In this document: positions 6,438 through 7,337 of the stretch, in pieces
Numbering within the stretch: the first letter of the stretch is position 1
Layout of the letters: every line of letters begins with the position of its first letter
Assembly: GCA_026400305.1 (NCBI GenBank)
Contig: JAPLPI010000026.1
Location: forward strand, 1 to 7,337
DNA length: 7,337 bases
Origin: Alphaproteobacteria bacterium
GTDB lineage: Bacteria; Pseudomonadota; Alphaproteobacteria; Micropepsales; Micropepsaceae
Direction of reading: 5' to 3'
Made by a program: the position numbers and the translations under genes
Notes under the pieces: generated by a model
The model's input: only the letters and a program-made list of their open reading frames with translations
The model's database searches: none
What the model was told of the DNA's origin: nothing

Positions 6438-7337
6438 CGGGCGCGGGATTAAACAGCGTTAGGTCGTTGTGCAGGCCCCACTTGTCGGCCCAGACTTGTT
6501 TCCTGCCACTGGCCACGTCCAGCATCAGCTGGAACAATTCCCAGCCCACCTGTTCGATGGTTTTTTCGCCGGTGGCGATGGGGCCGGCATCCAGGTCGAT
6601 CAGGTCATTCCAGCGCTTGGCCAGTTCGCTGCGGGTCGAAACCTTGATGACCGGCACAGCGGCCAGGCCATAGGGCGTGCCGCGGCCGGTGGTGAAGACA
6701 TGCAGGTTCATGCCGGAGGCCATCTGCAAGGTGCCGCAGACAAAATCGCTGGCGGGTGTAGCGGCGAATACCAGGCCGCGGCTGCGCACTTTTTCGCCCG
6801 GCGCCAACACGGCGTTGATCGCGCTGGTGCCGGACTTGGCGACCGAACCCAGCGATTTCTCGATGATGTTGGACAGGCCGCCCTTCTTGTTGCCGGGCGT
6901 GGTGTTGGCGCCGCGGTCCACTTCGCCCTTGGCCAGATAATCGTCATACCAGCGCATCTCGCGCACCAGCGCGTCGGCGACTTCTCTGGTCGCGGCGCGT
7001 GGTGTCAAAAGATGAATGGCGTCGCGCACCTCGGTTACTTCCGAGAACATCACCGTGGCACCAGCCCGCACCAGCAGGTCGGCGCAGTAGCCCAGCGCCG
7101 GATTGGCGGTGAGGCCCGAAAAGGCATCGCTGCCGCCGCACTGCATGCCCACGATCAGTTCTGCGGCCGGCACGGTCTCACGCCTGCGCTTGTCCAGTAT
7201 TTTCAGCCGTTCCTCGACGCGTTCCATGATGCCGTCGATCATGGCGCCGAAGCCGACATAGGCTTCGTCCTGCAGCCGCAGGGTGCGGGTCTCCTGGCCC
7301 CCCTCTACAGCTTTAGAGGGCAGCAGACGTTCGGGCG
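6430..7337 (-). CDS. UxaA/GarD-family sugar-acid dehydratase, C-terminal part (N-terminus beyond window)
   Basis: About 302 codons of the C-terminal region of a UxaA/GarD (altronate/galactarate dehydratase) family protein are present. The frame stays open to the window edge, so the ATG at 7240-7242 is probably internal; full-length relatives run to roughly 400-520 residues. The diagnostic motif [18 protein letters not shown] is followed by [24 protein letters not shown], the [13 protein letters not shown] segment and TTGRGTPYG, all typical of this C-terminal domain. Family members use a metal centre to dehydrate hexonates or aldarates to 2-keto-3-deoxy acids in the cytosol. The exact substrate (altronate, galactarate or other) cannot be decided from this half. 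The gene converges on the GMC gene and overlaps its last 8 bases, so it belongs to a different transcript, though its chemistry matches rhmD. Confidence 0.88.
   Translation of the reverse strand, partial: PERLLPSKAVEGGQETRTLRLQDEAYVGFGAMIDGIMERVEERLKILDKRRRETVPAAELIVGMQCGGSDAFSGLTANPALGYCADLLVRAGATVMFSEVTEVRDAIHLLTPRAATREVADALVREMRWYDDYLAKGEVDRGANTTPGNKKGGLSNIIEKSLGSVAKSGTSAINAVLAPGEKVRSRGLVFAATPASDFVCGTLQMASGMNLHVFTTGRGTPYGLAAVPVIKVSTRSELAKRWNDLIDLDAGPIATGEKTIEQVGWELFQLMLDVASGRKQVWADKWGLHNDLTLFNPAPVT
7301..7320. repeat. Perfect 7-base inverted repeat with 6-base loop inside the UxaA/GarD gene
   Basis: CCCTCTA at 7301-7307 pairs exactly with TAGAGGG at 7314-7320 around the loop CAGCTT. No T-run follows on either strand, so it does not look like an intrinsic terminator. 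It lies within the coding frame, whose translation there (LPSKAVEGG) looks like a linker, so it may be a chance mRNA hairpin. Confidence 0.4.

Noticed and set aside
1..7337. tRNA, rRNA, CRISPR arrays, insertion sequences, phage genes
   Set aside because: No cloverleaf-like sequence, regular repeat-spacer pattern, transposase or terminal inverted repeats were seen on reading both strands.

Overview
The window is GC-rich, gene-dense DNA with strong G/C preference at third codon positions. Tat-type signal peptides on enzymes and the mix of sugar-acid and GMC enzymes suggest a heterotrophic Gram-negative bacterium, most likely an alphaproteobacterium. That placement is inference; no ribosomal or other taxonomic marker is present.

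Layout: positions 1-177 hold a leader without a convincing gene, with a short palindrome and a direct repeat that may belong to a promoter region. From 178 to 6437 five plus-strand genes run head to tail with gaps of only 8-25 bases, so they probably form one operon: a RidA-family protein with a Tat signal, a SelA/DgaE-like PLP enzyme with a Tat signal and an extra C-terminal beta-rich domain, a Sec-exported amidohydrolase (COG3964 / EF_0837-Atu3266 type), L-rhamnonate dehydratase (rhmD), and a GMC-family FAD oxidoreductase. A sixth gene, on the minus strand and cut by the right edge, is the C-terminal part of a UxaA/GarD-type sugar-acid dehydratase. Its 3' end overlaps that of the GMC gene by 8 bases.

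How they may work together: the first three products are predicted to be exported and form a chemically logical series. The amidohydrolase would remove an acyl group or open a ring, the PLP enzyme would eliminate ammonia from the freed amino acid or amino-sugar acid, and RidA would hydrolyse the resulting enamine/imine. The last three lack export signals or are cytosolic by family and handle sugar acids or alcohols. RhmD, UxaA/GarD and a DgaE-like lyase all yield 2-keto-3-deoxy acids, so the locus looks like a catabolic island feeding that type of intermediate. The substrate of the exported module cannot be read from the sequence. No transporter, regulator, lactonase, aldolase or mobile element is visible in the window.
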